64,000 bases of DNA from Aphrophora alni (Eukaryota > Arthropoda > Insecta > Hemiptera > Aphrophoridae). Below, piece by piece: positions 11,930-34,392 of this stretch. The stretch covers positions 40,699,120-40,763,119 of the forward strand of contig OY740769.1 in NCBI GenBank assembly GCA_963513935.1, written 5' to 3'. Position 1 is the first letter of the stretch. Each line of letters opens with the position of its first letter. A program made the translations under genes and the position numbers. The notes beneath the pieces are model-generated. The model worked only from the letters and a program-made list of their open reading frames with translations, ran no database searches and was not told the DNA's origin.

Positions 11930-12737
11930 TAAGGAATATTTGCTTTAAGTTTGGTTGTTTCAAATTTGAAATATTGTAAGCAAATAGCATTACAATACAA
12001 GAACAATAAAATAAAGATGCTCAATTCCGTACAAAATATAAAGTTCAACAAAACATGGATTGACAGCAATATAACGCCAAATTATATACGTATAAACATC
12101 ATAAACCCGTATATTCCCAAAAAGCAACTACAAAGATATGGTTGAGAAATTAAATAAAATATTTGTACAGCATGAAAGATACCTTGTACCAAGCACTCTA
12201 TAAACAAGACATAGAATTAGACAATATCTTGCATCCATCCCAAATAGAGAATATTTATTGGAAAATTCAAAGACAATTTAACCCGATCATTTTACGTAAA
12301 AAACTTGTTCATAAAAATAAAATTATTACCTTATCACGCAAGCAGTATAGAAGGACTGAACAGATAAAACCCAACCACCTATTTCATCCCCGTGTTTTAA
12401 ACACATCTAAGATTTCCTTTTCTGACAGTGAAATGAACTTACTTAACAAAGGTCTAAATTACAACATCTTCCATAATGATAAACATTGAATAATGACAGA
12501 AGCAATTAACACAGAAGCTGCAACTATAATTTTACCAACTGCGGAATCCTAAATCACGGCAAGAGTAGCCATTAATAATAAATTAGTCAAAGTTTTAAAA
12601 ACGCTTTGCACAATCAAAACAAAGCCAAAACATAGGCCTAATGTATCGGGTAAGCGTGTAGCAACGAGAAAAAAGACAAATTAGTTTAAGAATCATGTTG
12701 CTAGTATCCAAGTCACTATTGTTTTAACTAACAATAA
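11930..12737 (+). pseudogene. Penelope-like element 1, N-terminal part (degenerate)
   Basis: Two broken plus-strand frames (11951-12145 and 12163-12489) carry the conserved N-terminal region of Penelope-like reverse transcriptases. The clearest landmark is the stretch ISFSDSEMNLLNKGLNYN near 12411-12465. Further in-frame similarity with stops continues to about 12730. The reading frame changes between the two pieces. The element resumes at about 14207 after an inserted second Penelope-like element. Confidence 0.7.
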
Positions 12738-12878
12738 ATTACCTTATATGGTTTCCGCCAGGTGACTTCTTTTTTAAACACTAACGCGTTTCAAAGCATC
12801 GCTCCATCTTCAGAGTTATTTTCACTCAGTTGAGATCGTTAACACATTAAAATAAAATATAAAAAAACACGGACATTT

Positions 12879-12880
<2 letters not shown>
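12738..12880. repeat. Left inverted terminal arm of Penelope-like element 2
   Basis: This is close to the reverse complement of 14050-14206, sharing TTTCCGCCAGGTGACTTCTT, CTAACGCGTTTC and a run ending in the sequence of the ACACGGACATTTACAT type. On the minus strand it contains CTGAAGA (12807-12813) followed by a small hairpin and GAAAC (12788-12792), a hammerhead-ribozyme-like core. An AT-rich dinucleotide tract follows at about 12881-12955. Confidence 0.8.
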
Positions 12881-12914
<34 letters not shown>

Positions 12915-13149
12915 TAAATATTATATATATATATTATATATATATATATTTATTAATTTATACATCATTTATCGTATCGCGACACTTGCTATGCGCATCA
13001 TATCGATGTCCTAGGACAACTAACGTCTCGTATTTACAACATGGTTTATTTAAGATTATTATCTTGAACTTTAATTGCCGTATCGTATATTGTGTTGGAA
13101 GAGAAGTTTAGTTGGTCGTTCAGTAAGTTGTGTGAGTCATGCTTAAATG

Positions 13150-14057
13150 ATTTATAGATCTCAAATTCTTCAATCGCGTCCATATATTACCCCTTTCTGC
13201 ATATATGTAGTGGTTCTAGGTTGGTTTCGAAATCTGTATAAGAGTAGTTTTCGTCAATGAGGCGTCTTGAAAAATTTGACTTATTGCTGTTGATATTCTT
13301 TTTTGGCAGATGTTCTTTAAACCTTTGGCGAAAAGCTCTTCCCGTTTGGCCTATATAGAATTTATTACATTGGTCACATTTCAGTTATAAATTCCTGTTT
13401 TAAGTTGTAGATGTTTGTCATGTTTATGACTGAACAACTTCTTAATATTGTTGTAGGTTCGAAATGCCATTGTAAGATTAAGTTTTTTTAAATTTTTTTG
13501 TTAATATTGCTTGTAATATATTTCCGTATTCACTTGCTATGAAGGTCTTCTTATCTTTATGTTCAAGTGGTCGTCTATTTTTCTTTTGTTTTTTACTTAA
13601 TAATTTATCGACCATGTGACTTGTAAAACCATTGGCCGTGGCTATATATTTGATGGTATTAAGTTCTTCAATAAAGTCATCACTATTTAAAGGCACTGTA
13701 ACCAATCTGTGTATCATATTATTGTATGCGGCTGTTTTTTGAGATATAGGGTGATGTGAATCAGAATGTATGGTGGTAACAGTGGTTGAGGGTTTCCTAT
13801 ATATATTGTAGCGGAAATTGTCCTTCTCTTTAACAATCGTTATATCAAAAAAGTTTAGCCTATTGTCGACTTCTATTTCACTTGTGAATTGAATATGCTT
13901 GTTTATGCCATTCATATAATTTTTTAGGTGTTCTATTTGTCTGAATGTGGCATTAAAAATTATAAAGGTATCATCTACGTATCTGGTGTATGATATAATT
14001 TGACTAAATGATTTATTCATACTAGACAGCAAGTGTGCATTTTCATAGTGATTCAGA
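13150..14057 (-). pseudogene. Penelope-like reverse transcriptase C-terminal half plus GIY-YIG endonuclease (frameshifted)
   Basis: The minus-strand frame 14032-13478 starts just before the RT catalytic motif YVDD (in TRYVDDTF) and continues through a thumb-like region with NRLNFFDITI and YRKPSTT. Downstream, in shifted frames, lies the linker (MAFRTYNNIKK) and a GIY-YIG nuclease: GIY, then CDQCNKFYIGQTGRAF and RFKEHLP. At least two frameshifts break it: one at an A-rich run near 13478, one at the GIY motif near 13390. Penelope proteins pair an RT with a C-terminal GIY-YIG nuclease, so the identification is firm although the gene is dead. Confidence 0.85.
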
Positions 14058-14206
14058 TGTAAATGTCCGTGTGTTTTTATATTTTATTTTAATGTGTTGA
14101 CGATCTCAACTGAGTGAAAATAACTGTGAAGATGGAGCAGATGCTTTGGAAACGCGTTAGTGTTTAAAAAAGAAGTCACCTGGCGGAAACCATTCAAGGT
14201 AACAAA
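14050..14206. repeat. Right inverted terminal arm of Penelope-like element 2
   Basis: This is the inverted partner of 12738-12880. Its hammerhead-like core is decayed: the CTGAAGA of the left arm reads GTGAAGA here, and an extra G precedes GAAAC. Confidence 0.75.
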
Positions 14207-14760
14207 TCAGTTGCTCATAATGCGTTAATAATTCGATAAGGGCAACTCAGTAGGGGTTATAGACAGAACTGATTACAATAACAAAATCTATGAATTCTTC
14301 AAAGTAAACAATATAAACAAACTACCCAAGGACCCGAGATCCAAATACAACAAATCAATAAACCAAGCTCTTAACCGCAGCAACAATCTCTTATCAGTAA
14401 ATTGTCGGATTAAAAATGATCAATCCACTTGCACTATATTTTAAAGGGCTTCCTAAAGTACACAAACCTGACGTACCAGGAAGACTGCTGCTTGTTAACT
14501 TACAACAGCACCTAGTTATAGAATTTCTAAAGAATTGGATAAATCTTTAGGACGCACTATGTTTTTATCAACGACCATCGGTTAATAAATAGTCTGGAGC
14601 TGGTTAACAAAATATGAAATACAGAATTGAACAAAGGTCAAAAACTAGCCTCGTTTGACATAATGAATCGGTATACAAACATCCTCGTCCCAGAAACAAT
14701 TGAAATCTTACAGAATAATTCAATCTTGCCTGTAAAGCAAATCTCCCTCGGTTTCTCAAT
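14207..14760 (+). pseudogene. Penelope-like element 1, continuation through RT motif A (degenerate)
   Basis: Plus-strand reading in shifting frames gives the landmarks GVIDRTDYNNKIYEFF, then PKVHKPDVPGR, then LASFDIMNRYTNI (RT motif A, near 14642-14683). These are in the order expected after the N-terminal part at 11930-12737. Several stops and frameshifts are present. The coding trace is lost after about 14740, so this copy is 3'-truncated. Confidence 0.7.
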
Positions 14761-17700
14761 AGCTGGTTTCCAGAGTCGGTTTCTCGTCTCTGTGATCCTA
14801 CAATGTGCCAGTTCTAATACTGAACATTTGATTTTAATCACTTCCCGAGTGGCGCGTTCCCAAAATACCGAGATGCTATTTATCAATTACATTATATACT
14901 GTTGGTTTTCTATTACGTTCATTCATTAGTATAAATATGTTTTTTTTTTTAAATTTTGTTACCAATATATATTACTTATGTCATAATTTTATAGAAATAC
15001 ATTTAATTTTAAATAATTTTCATGCGGTTTCTCTTCACAAATGAGTTGAATAGACGTATTTTTAATGAGAGAGGTGATGGTTTTCGACATTTTAATTATA
15101 AAAATATATTCAAATTTCATAGAAAGTCCTGGCCTTTGATCCTTTTCAACTTCTTTTTAATATTCTGATATTGGGTTTCAAAGAGAATCTTTCTTTACTA
15201 ATAAAGTCATCGATGTCAGGCAAAGCCATTTGGAGACTCGTAATATAAAGATACGAGTATGTTAATAAATTATATATTTTTAATATAAATTTTCTTTTTA
15301 TCGTATATTAATTTTATAACGTTGGCACTGCATTTTACAAATAACTTTATACACGTTGCCGTTACTGTTTGATAAATGTATTTGTTTATGTAGAAGCGAA
15401 TATATATATCATATATTCTTTGTTCAACTTTTTTCTAAAAAAAAAAAATAGAAGTGGAAAATACTTTATACTTTTGTTTGTCAAAACCTTAAAAAAAAAA
15501 AAATTGATCGGATTTTAACGAAAAGTGTAAACACATAATTAGGGAAGTCTAATGGTAAAGTTAGGTTTTGCTTTGTTTATCCTTTGACAGATGAGACAAA
15601 ACTCTGTAATTAATAGCAAGCACTACTTACACCTTTATTATCCCTCTCCACTCCTAACTCCCTGTATATGTGAATACACATTTGTACTTATACTCTCGTT
15701 AAATAATTTTAGTATCAATCACACAATCTAAAATAAGACATAAACAATATCATTATCTTATTTAATTATGTATTTTGTTATGAACCACCCTTCCTCTCTA
15801 CAAGTTGGGAATTATTTGATTTAATTAATTGATTTAATGTATCACTTTAACTCTGCGCTTCTTACCTTGTCAATGAGCAGCAAGACCAGTCCACGACCCA
15901 GACCCCTGGAAGTCTAAGCTAGATAAATTTTCTCGCCTGGTCTGGATGTTCCCTTCAAAGAGTTCAACAGCCCAACTCAATGGAATCTCTCCTTTATTAG
16001 TTGAAGGTAAAGTTTAACTCCTTTCATTGTAAAGTTACCGACTAGCTTCAATTTAATTTCTCCTTAATTTGTTCTGTTTAAAATCTCTTTAGCTAGAATC
16101 ATATAGGCAACTTCTCTGCAAATTATTATTTTTTAAGGTGTTATCTTATTTCAAAAACCAATTTTTAGATCTAATTAAACTTTACTTTATGATCAATTTT
16201 ACATTTCTTCTTTTTCTTTCGAAATTACGGTCTTACACTTTCTACTCGTTTAGTGTGATATTAAAATTATGCAGACATAAATTTTATTACTTAAATAAAC
16301 ATCTTATATTAATACAAAATACAAATTTCCTGAAAAGATAAAACATACAAAATCATATTAAACAAACAAATAATTATAATCACACTTTATATACAAAATA
16401 AGTTTGAAACCTATCAAAATTATGTGCAAAGCAGAGCAATTTTATTTTAAAAAAATACTTTTAATTTTGAAAACTTATTTAGATAGATATTATTTTAAAT
16501 ATACAAAATTATTACCAACTCAGAAATTTTATTTATATATTTTTGGGATGTAAGAAAATGTGGCTTTCGGCGAACCTGTGGTTGAGACGGAGTTCCTGAT
16601 CCTTGTGAGAGGTCGATCCTGGTAAATGATGCTGCCAGATCTGGTGTTTTCAGGTTAGATGCGTGACATGTACTTTTAAATTTTGAGTTATAAAAAACAC
16701 CAATAACCCTCTATCAAAAACAACCCGGACATATATCCAAAATTTGCTTACATTTGATTAAAATCTATCAATTTCGTTGGGCTGTGAAATAAAGACGGAC
16801 AGATATCATTCCCTAAACCACTTTTGTTTTATTGAGAGGATCCCAAAACGGATATTTCTGCGAAAATCTTGACACCAATTTTTGTTACATCTTACATAAC
16901 TTTCTCTAAAACCCAAAACTACCTAAAAGACAAAACATGCTCTGTTTGGAAGAAAGAAGTATGGTTAAAACTCAAGAGTATTTTTGCAGGACGACAACAT
17001 ATGACCAAATTTACGGAATACGTCTTGTATGTATAAAATTACAAAGAGAACATGGTAATTTGAAGTGTTTTAAGAATTTAACTTTTCCCTACAACAAGTT
17101 TAGCTAAATGTTCCTTGGTTTATTAAGACTGCAAGAATCATGTACTTTAAGGCTACTGTGTGTTTTTATTTAAAATGTTATTTTAAAAATAGAATTGGTT
17201 ATGATTATTTTGTTAAAGAAGTAAATAAATGCGTGAATAAGAAAATATAATATTGAAATTTTGTATATAATTTTAGGAATATTGTAATTAAAATGAGTAC
17301 ATTTTTTCGCCTTTCCCAGCTTCATTAATCTCACTTTGTTGATACGTTTCGGATATACTTCATTCTCCAAACACTTAATAGTACTCCCTAGTACTTGAAG
17401 TACTAGAGTAGGGTATATTCGAAATGTGAGATTAACAAAGGTGGGAAATGCGAAAAAATGTACTCATTTAAAATTATAATATATGTGTAATCGTAACAGT
17501 GTGCTTTAAAATTCAAGACTTTAGTTTCTTCCATAATTTTAATATTGGGACAGTAATGGTTAAATGAAATTTTCTGTAAATGTTTATAAATTAGTTATAG
17601 TAATTATTATGAACCAGTAATTTCAACACATGCAATTCTATTTAGACTTTTGGGGGGATGAATTTTAGAATCCATGAAACGTGTTAGGATTTGTTTTATT

Positions 17701-19954
17701 AGGTGTAAAATTATTTATTTTATTAAACGTTATATGTTTATTAATTTGTATGTTTTTGTAGTTTGTTTTCTTTTGATTGCAGTATGTATTTTTAAATTTT
17801 CTTTTTAATTATGTATATATTGATTGTGTAAGGGTTTTTCATAAGCAGTAATCATTAAGAATATAATATAGTTTGTTGATTGTATGATAAAAGATTTAAT
17901 ACTTGAAGATTTGTTAGTGCCATGGTAAGTAAAATTAATAGTTATTACAACTTTTATGTTTGTGTATTGAGTAGGCTACTCTGAAGTAAAAGATATTTAA
18001 AATTGTTAGTTTTTTGTTATGGTTTACATAATAATAACTTTACACAAATATATATTGGATTTGCGTATAGAAATAGAGAAGGTAAAACATAACACGGATA
18101 TTTAAATTTGTTACATTTTGAGTGTAGAGTAGGCATTTGTCGAAATTGAGTTTTTGAGTGTGTTTCTTAGTGTTTTATCATGAATATAAATTGAATATAT
18201 ATATTTTTATTTATCAAGACTTAAATCGTATTCATGAAACATCCAGAAAACTACTTTGCAGAGGGAATAAACACAGACGTTTTATCGATACGTTGGTGAA
18301 GTAAGCTATCTTCTTCCTAAGATAAACATTAGCTGCATCTAGATTTTTGATGATAGCAAAAGCCACTTGAATGTGCTGCAGTGTCCAATTAGGGAACTAA
18401 ACTCCAAACCACTAACATGTCACCATAATAAGAAGGCCCTCAACCAGTAGAAACTATTCTAGAAATAGACTATTTGTACTAGATATTTGTTGTTGTAAAA
18501 CTGTACTGTAAGTGCAGTTTAAAATTTTTTTTTATGTAGTTCGAGTTAAGTTATCGACAAACAAATGCTAAGTACAGACATCCAGTTTTTCTGGAATCAC
18601 CATTTAAATATTAAAATCTGGGCTGTGTAGATTAATTAGTTTACAATAAATTTTAGAGTAGAGTGTCAAAATTTCAAAAAAGGACTTAAACACTGACATG
18701 AGTTGATTTTCAAAAAGAGACTTTTTTTTAAAAGGCGTAAAGGATTTTCTTAAAATCTTTTGCCCACTTTCTTAAAAGTCTTAAAAAAGTCTATAACAAA
18801 TAAATGGTTTATTTTTGTTAGTTAGTTTTTCTGAAAAAAGTTTTAAAATGTCGACTACAGTAAGACTACTTTCATATATATAAATAATAATAAAGCCACA
18901 CAGAAAGTATGGCACATTTTACTGTGTAAATTAAACAAATATTCACATCCAAGGTCTGTCATTTTTTGACCTCGGTTTTATGAAATATTTAACTTCTGTT
19001 CTCCACTTACAGTCTTACTTCTTGCTTCGGTAATACTTAAACTGTATTTAGATAAACAAATTTTGAGAGTAATTTGTGAACGATTCTTAAAATAATAAAT
19101 AAAAATAATGTAAGACTCGATTAATATATAGATAATAGGTTTTAGATAATTTTATAACAAACAACTTTGCTCGTTTGGTGTTTTACTCTAAAATGCATTG
19201 GAAACCATTTTATCGATTAAATACAATTCTTATATTTTAAATTGGTGTAACCTGGGAGGATAAGCCAAACAAACTGTAGTTAAAGAATATTTCTATTATG
19301 TCGCTACTTTGTTTAATCCAGATGCGTCCTATTTGAAGTTTCTAATCATTAATTAAATTAATATTAAAATTAAAAGCCAGACACAATTTATAAATTGAAA
19401 ATATTTATTTAAAATATATTTTTCATTTAATTCCCTAAGCTGCGACATACTCGTAAACATTCTTTATAAATATAAAATAAAAATAGAGTTTATTTAACAA
19501 ACACTCAAAGCAAAAGCAATAAAAACAAAATACCAAAGCACCAAAGCTACTAGATCTGAAACAATTTAACTGTGTATCAATGTTTCCAACTAACTTAGAG
19601 GGATTTAATTCGACCCAATTTCCATTTCCTATTTTCCGCAAGCTCAGGTAAATTGCTTTGCTTATACATTATTTAAATATGTCCTGATATCCAATACACT
19701 TTATTCCTCATTTATTTTGGAATGTCACCCGCTGTATATCCTATATGATAATGCAAATTAGTCTAATTTGCCTTGTATCATAGTATATACGTACTTGTAC
19801 ATATACTTATTTGCTCTACTATATATATATGCAAGGCAAAATAAAGACATTATCTACTTTGTTATTGCTGTGCAATGGTAAAAGACGTCTCGGTTTTCAT
19901 TTCCTAATGAAAAAGGAAGAACAGAACATAAAATAAACACTCCTTGCTTCTAAT
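14761..19954. other. Gene-less AT-rich stretch
   Basis: No exon or ORF with recognisable family features is visible. The short open frames at 16138-16341 and 17170-17370 are T-rich or A-rich and look like chance. A foldback at 17265-17490 is listed separately. Confidence 0.5.
17265..17490. repeat. Imperfect foldback, MITE-like
   Basis: The left arm has GAGTACATTTTTTCGC and the right arm has GCGAAAAAATGTACTC, with flanking arm sequence also paired (AATCTCAC with GTGAGATT, and the reverse complement of TATATTCGAAA). The arms span about 17265-17350 and 17405-17490 with a short spacer that includes CTAGTACTT. No coding capacity. It could be a small non-autonomous DNA transposon; terminal duplication was not found. 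Confidence 0.65.
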
Positions 19955-20112
19955 AGAGTCAGGGTTGGAAGAGAACAATAGTTGGTAAAGTGAAACTTGA
20001 TAGGAAAGATAGAGAGAGGGATATAGCCTAAGACTACATGAAAAACGTTTAGAGCCAGCTAGGATCTCTCAGGGTTTTACGTCTTTACTCACTGTTAGTA
20101 AACCCCTGAGGA
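19955..20112 (+). repeat. Dispersed SINE-like repeat, copy 1
   Basis: This shares an ordered series of blocks with 41338-41494, with 50140-50283 and, inverted, with 42798-42953. The blocks include a GGTTGGAAGAGAACAATAG start, CTTGATAGGAAA, CCTAAGACTACA, CAGCTAGGATC, ACTCACT and a CCTGAGG end. Length is ~155 bp with no coding potential. I could not place tRNA-type A and B boxes with confidence, so SINE is only a working label. Confidence 0.6.
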
Positions 20113-21780
20113 GAGTGAGAGGAAAGAGAAGAGAGATAGAAGAAGTTAAATTTTACAAAATTTAGCAAAAATAGGTTTTGATTTTAAGAGATTACGTCTT
20201 TCATATGAGTCCAATGGTCAACTTTTAAATTTGTAATTACCATAGCAACTATTTGATCAAACTTAGCCTGGACTATTATTAAAAATAATATTGTAATTGC
20301 CATAGCAATCACTTGCATAAAATAACAAATAAAATAGTTGATTGAGTTCATGAACATCAATAATTAAATTATTCTGATAATTTAGGTTAAACCAAGCCTA
20401 GAATATTTCAGTTTTTATCGAGATTTTGTTTCAAACAGATGAATTTCGTTGTTAAACGTTGTTTCATAAGTAAATATATACCAATAACTATATTATATAT
20501 TTAAATTATATAATGTGGCTAATGGATATTTAAATATTAATTTTAATAATAATCGTAATTGTAATTATTGGGGATGGTGCGTGTCTATTTCGATCTCTGC
20601 CTTATATTATGAATAACACTCAAGAAGGATGTCATATTCGTTATATGATTGTATTACATGTAATAGAAAACTGGGATAGATTTTCTGCGTTTTCTGAAAA
20701 TAATGACGGTGATAATTAATTATTCCGACTCTAATAGTTATTACACTGACTTAGTCTCAACATTCAACATATAACACTTATAATTTGGTCTTAGCCTATA
20801 CCAGTGTGAAACATAACAACCAATATGATAATACACACTTAAAACAACTGATTAGATCCATCAGCTTTAATAATTCAACACAAAGCTAGGTTAGGCCTAG
20901 CCTAGATTAATGTGTAACATTTTAAATAGTGTCATCAACGTGATTTTGGCCTAAAATTTTGAAACTATTCAAATCTGATTTAATGAATAGGCCTCTATAA
21001 TTTCATATTGTTTTCACTTAAACAATACGCGACTTTTTTTTATGACGGCAATCAATGAAACTACTGGGCCGATTTTTAAGAAATGTCTTAAGACTATAGT
21101 GCTTAAGAAGTTGGGTGTACCACTTTCTTCATCCTCCTGGAAAAATGAGTTCTTACTGCCATTAAATTTCAAAATATATCCCATAAGTTTAACATTATGT
21201 TTAGTATTTTGTAAAAAGCAAATGTTTTATTGAACGTTTAAAAAGTCAGCTGATAGCGAAAGTAGTTATCTTTTTATTTGTTCAGAATCAAGTACAAAAA
21301 ATGTCTACAAGGAAGCACTTCAATGAAAAATATAAGCTAATATATTTGTGTGTTCTGTATATGTGTATGAGTGCGTGTGTAGAAAATTAAAGAATTATTT
21401 ATGTTTTTATACTAAGGTTTGAATACACGAATAGGTTCAGAATATCTAAAATATTGAGGTACGAAGCCGCGGGTAGTTATATAGGAGAACCACGAACGAA
21501 GCGAGCTTGATGAGTATGAAGGTGTGCGTGCATTATCGCGACAGAACCTACAAAACATTACTACTTAGATTCATTCTTTGAAATTCGTTTGTCACAATTA
21601 AATGATGCTTTAAATACACCACTACATGGATAAATATAAACTCTGAGACCAATATTTAGTTTTTCTTCCAGAAACATATCAGTCTGAAAAAAAATAGTAA
21701 AAAAAATTAAATAATTTCCCTAAATAATACATACACATAACTGTTAAAAAATTAATAGATAAATTCTTATTTTATTTTAG
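20113..21780. other. Gene-less stretch with transposon-like debris
   Basis: No gene was recognised. Around 21040-21110 and 21465-21500 there are phrases (a 'gggccgattttt' stretch and an 'acgaagccgcgggtag' stretch) of the kind that recur in degenerate arthropod transposon fragments. I cannot assign a family. Confidence 0.35.
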
Positions 21781-22014
21781 TTGGAAGAGTGATTAGAAAA
21801 GTTGCGGATAACCCACGGTGAGCTGTGTTCAACATACAGTCAGCTGATGTATGCCTTCCTCGTCTACGTTAGATATATAAATATTATGTTACACCTCTTT
21901 AACAGTGTAATCTGAGATCGCCGATACAACATAATGGACGATGGATAACTCATATCTTGTAATTTAATTTTATTTCCCTGCGTTATTCTAATGATTCAGA
22001 AAACTCAGGAGGCT
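21781..22014 (+). pseudogene. Gustatory receptor pseudogene, exon 2 copy
   Basis: This is clearly homologous to exon 2 of the intact gene (26963-27214), with a TTTTATTTTAG acceptor before it and a GCT|GTAAGT donor after it. The fourth codon is TGA, further stops follow, and length is 234 against 252 nt. The flanking intron is also related (shared sequence after the donor). No exon 1 or 3-5 copies were found nearby, so this is a relic of a tandem duplicate. Confidence 0.85.
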
Positions 22015-23398
22015 GTAAGTTAACATGTATACTGCAAAACGAAAGCACAAAACAATATCATTCAAGATTTTTTTTTTTGGTTTTTGACTACTTGTGTTCT
22101 TTTTTATATACAGCTTGAAAAATTTTTTTTTAGTATTATAAGAATTAAATTTTCTCTTGGTCTGATTTTGAGTTATTCCAGTTTCCAAACAGTTTGAATA
22201 ACGAATTGTTCAGCAATAAAGTACTTCATTTTGGATTAGATTGACGTAATATATAAGTTGTGTCTATAAAATAAACAAATTAAAAAGACCAGACAAATAG
22301 ATTAACCCTTCTAGTATTGAAGTATAATTTTTGTAAATAATAACGCAAATATCATAAAATATGCAGGGAGGTTTTCTAACAAACTAATGGTGTTAGAAAT
22401 TTTAGTTATCTTTTTAAATGTTTTATTGTAACTTATTAGGAAGTCAGGGAGTTCTGCTTGTGAATTTTGGTGTAAAATACGTAATATAGAGAAAGTATCA
22501 TCAGTGAGGATAAAAATTGTTGTCGATTGTTTTAGAGTAACGTCTATATAATAATGAAGGCCTCTGAATTTAAAAGAAAGGTTTTATGAACGATGAAATT
22601 CTGTCTTTTGGAGTCTCTCTGTACGTTGTTGGTCGTATATGCAGAGTTCTGTACTGAACAGAAATGAGGTATTACTAGACGTACCTTTACATTTGATCAT
22701 TTTCCATAAACAACCCCCTCATAAAAGCACTTTTGGGCATTTTTGAGACTTGAAAACAATTTTACTGAATTCTCTAGCGTCGAAATAGGGGGGGGGGGGG
22801 TTTAAGTTAAAATGAAGGCTGTAGATCATTTGGTTAAGTCGCTATACATTGTACACGTATGGTCTGATTCACTTTTTATAGTTTATGATAAATAATATAA
22901 AAATACCTGAGATCGAGTTGCCAGGTCTCGAAAGTGATAACTTAGAAACGTCGTGTTGTCTTGTTGAATTGTTTATTGTTTAAATATTCTTCAAGGTTCC
23001 ATTTGATGATTCAACTTTCTACAAATAATATTTGATAACTTTAAATTATATACTTTCCATGATTATCTTGTCAGAATATAATTTTTATTTTTCAGTAACA
23101 TTACAGTTAATCAGTTGTCCACTTAAGTAATGAAAGCTAATCGATAATACATTTCGTTAATTTTTTACTCAAGAAAAATTGAAGTATCATTTAAAATATA
23201 TTTGTAAAGGTTCCGTCAATATAACACATTTCTGTCTTCAATTTAGATCTGAATAAATTATGACTCTGTCAATCATGTATTTCAGTATTCATTAAAAACG
23301 TGAAAAGTAGAGTAAAATACATTACTTCTTCTGAAGGTATAGATTAGTACATATTTTGTTGAAATTGTTGAGGAATTAAACATAATAACTTTAAAATA
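22015..23398. other. Upstream region of the gustatory receptor gene
   Basis: No gene is visible. A G homopolymer of about a dozen bases lies near 22788-22800. The stretch 22540-22830 is loosely related to 27600-27800 in intron 2 of the intact gene (both have GGCCTC followed by a TCTGTC/TCTCTCTGTA phrase), as expected for a duplicated receptor unit. No core promoter could be assigned. Confidence 0.4.

Positions 23399-34392
<10,994 letters not shown>

Larger units (their letters stand above)
12738..14206 (-). mobile_element. Penelope-like element 2, 5'-truncated, nested in element 1
   Basis: The block is bounded by inverted arms (about 12738-12880 and 14050-14206), which resemble the terminal pLTRs of Penelope-like elements arranged head to head. 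Between them, on the minus strand, lie the C-terminal half of a reverse transcriptase and a GIY-YIG endonuclease. Sequence on both sides belongs to another Penelope-like element in the opposite orientation, so this copy inserted into it. Confidence 0.75.

Noticed and set aside
14638..14886. 82-codon minus-strand frame
   Set aside because: Opposite strand of the Penelope RT motif A region; a shadow.
22786..22801. G homopolymer (also 50452-50462) as possible G-quadruplex or polypurine tract
   Set aside because: Single G run without further G tracts or an adjacent LTR.
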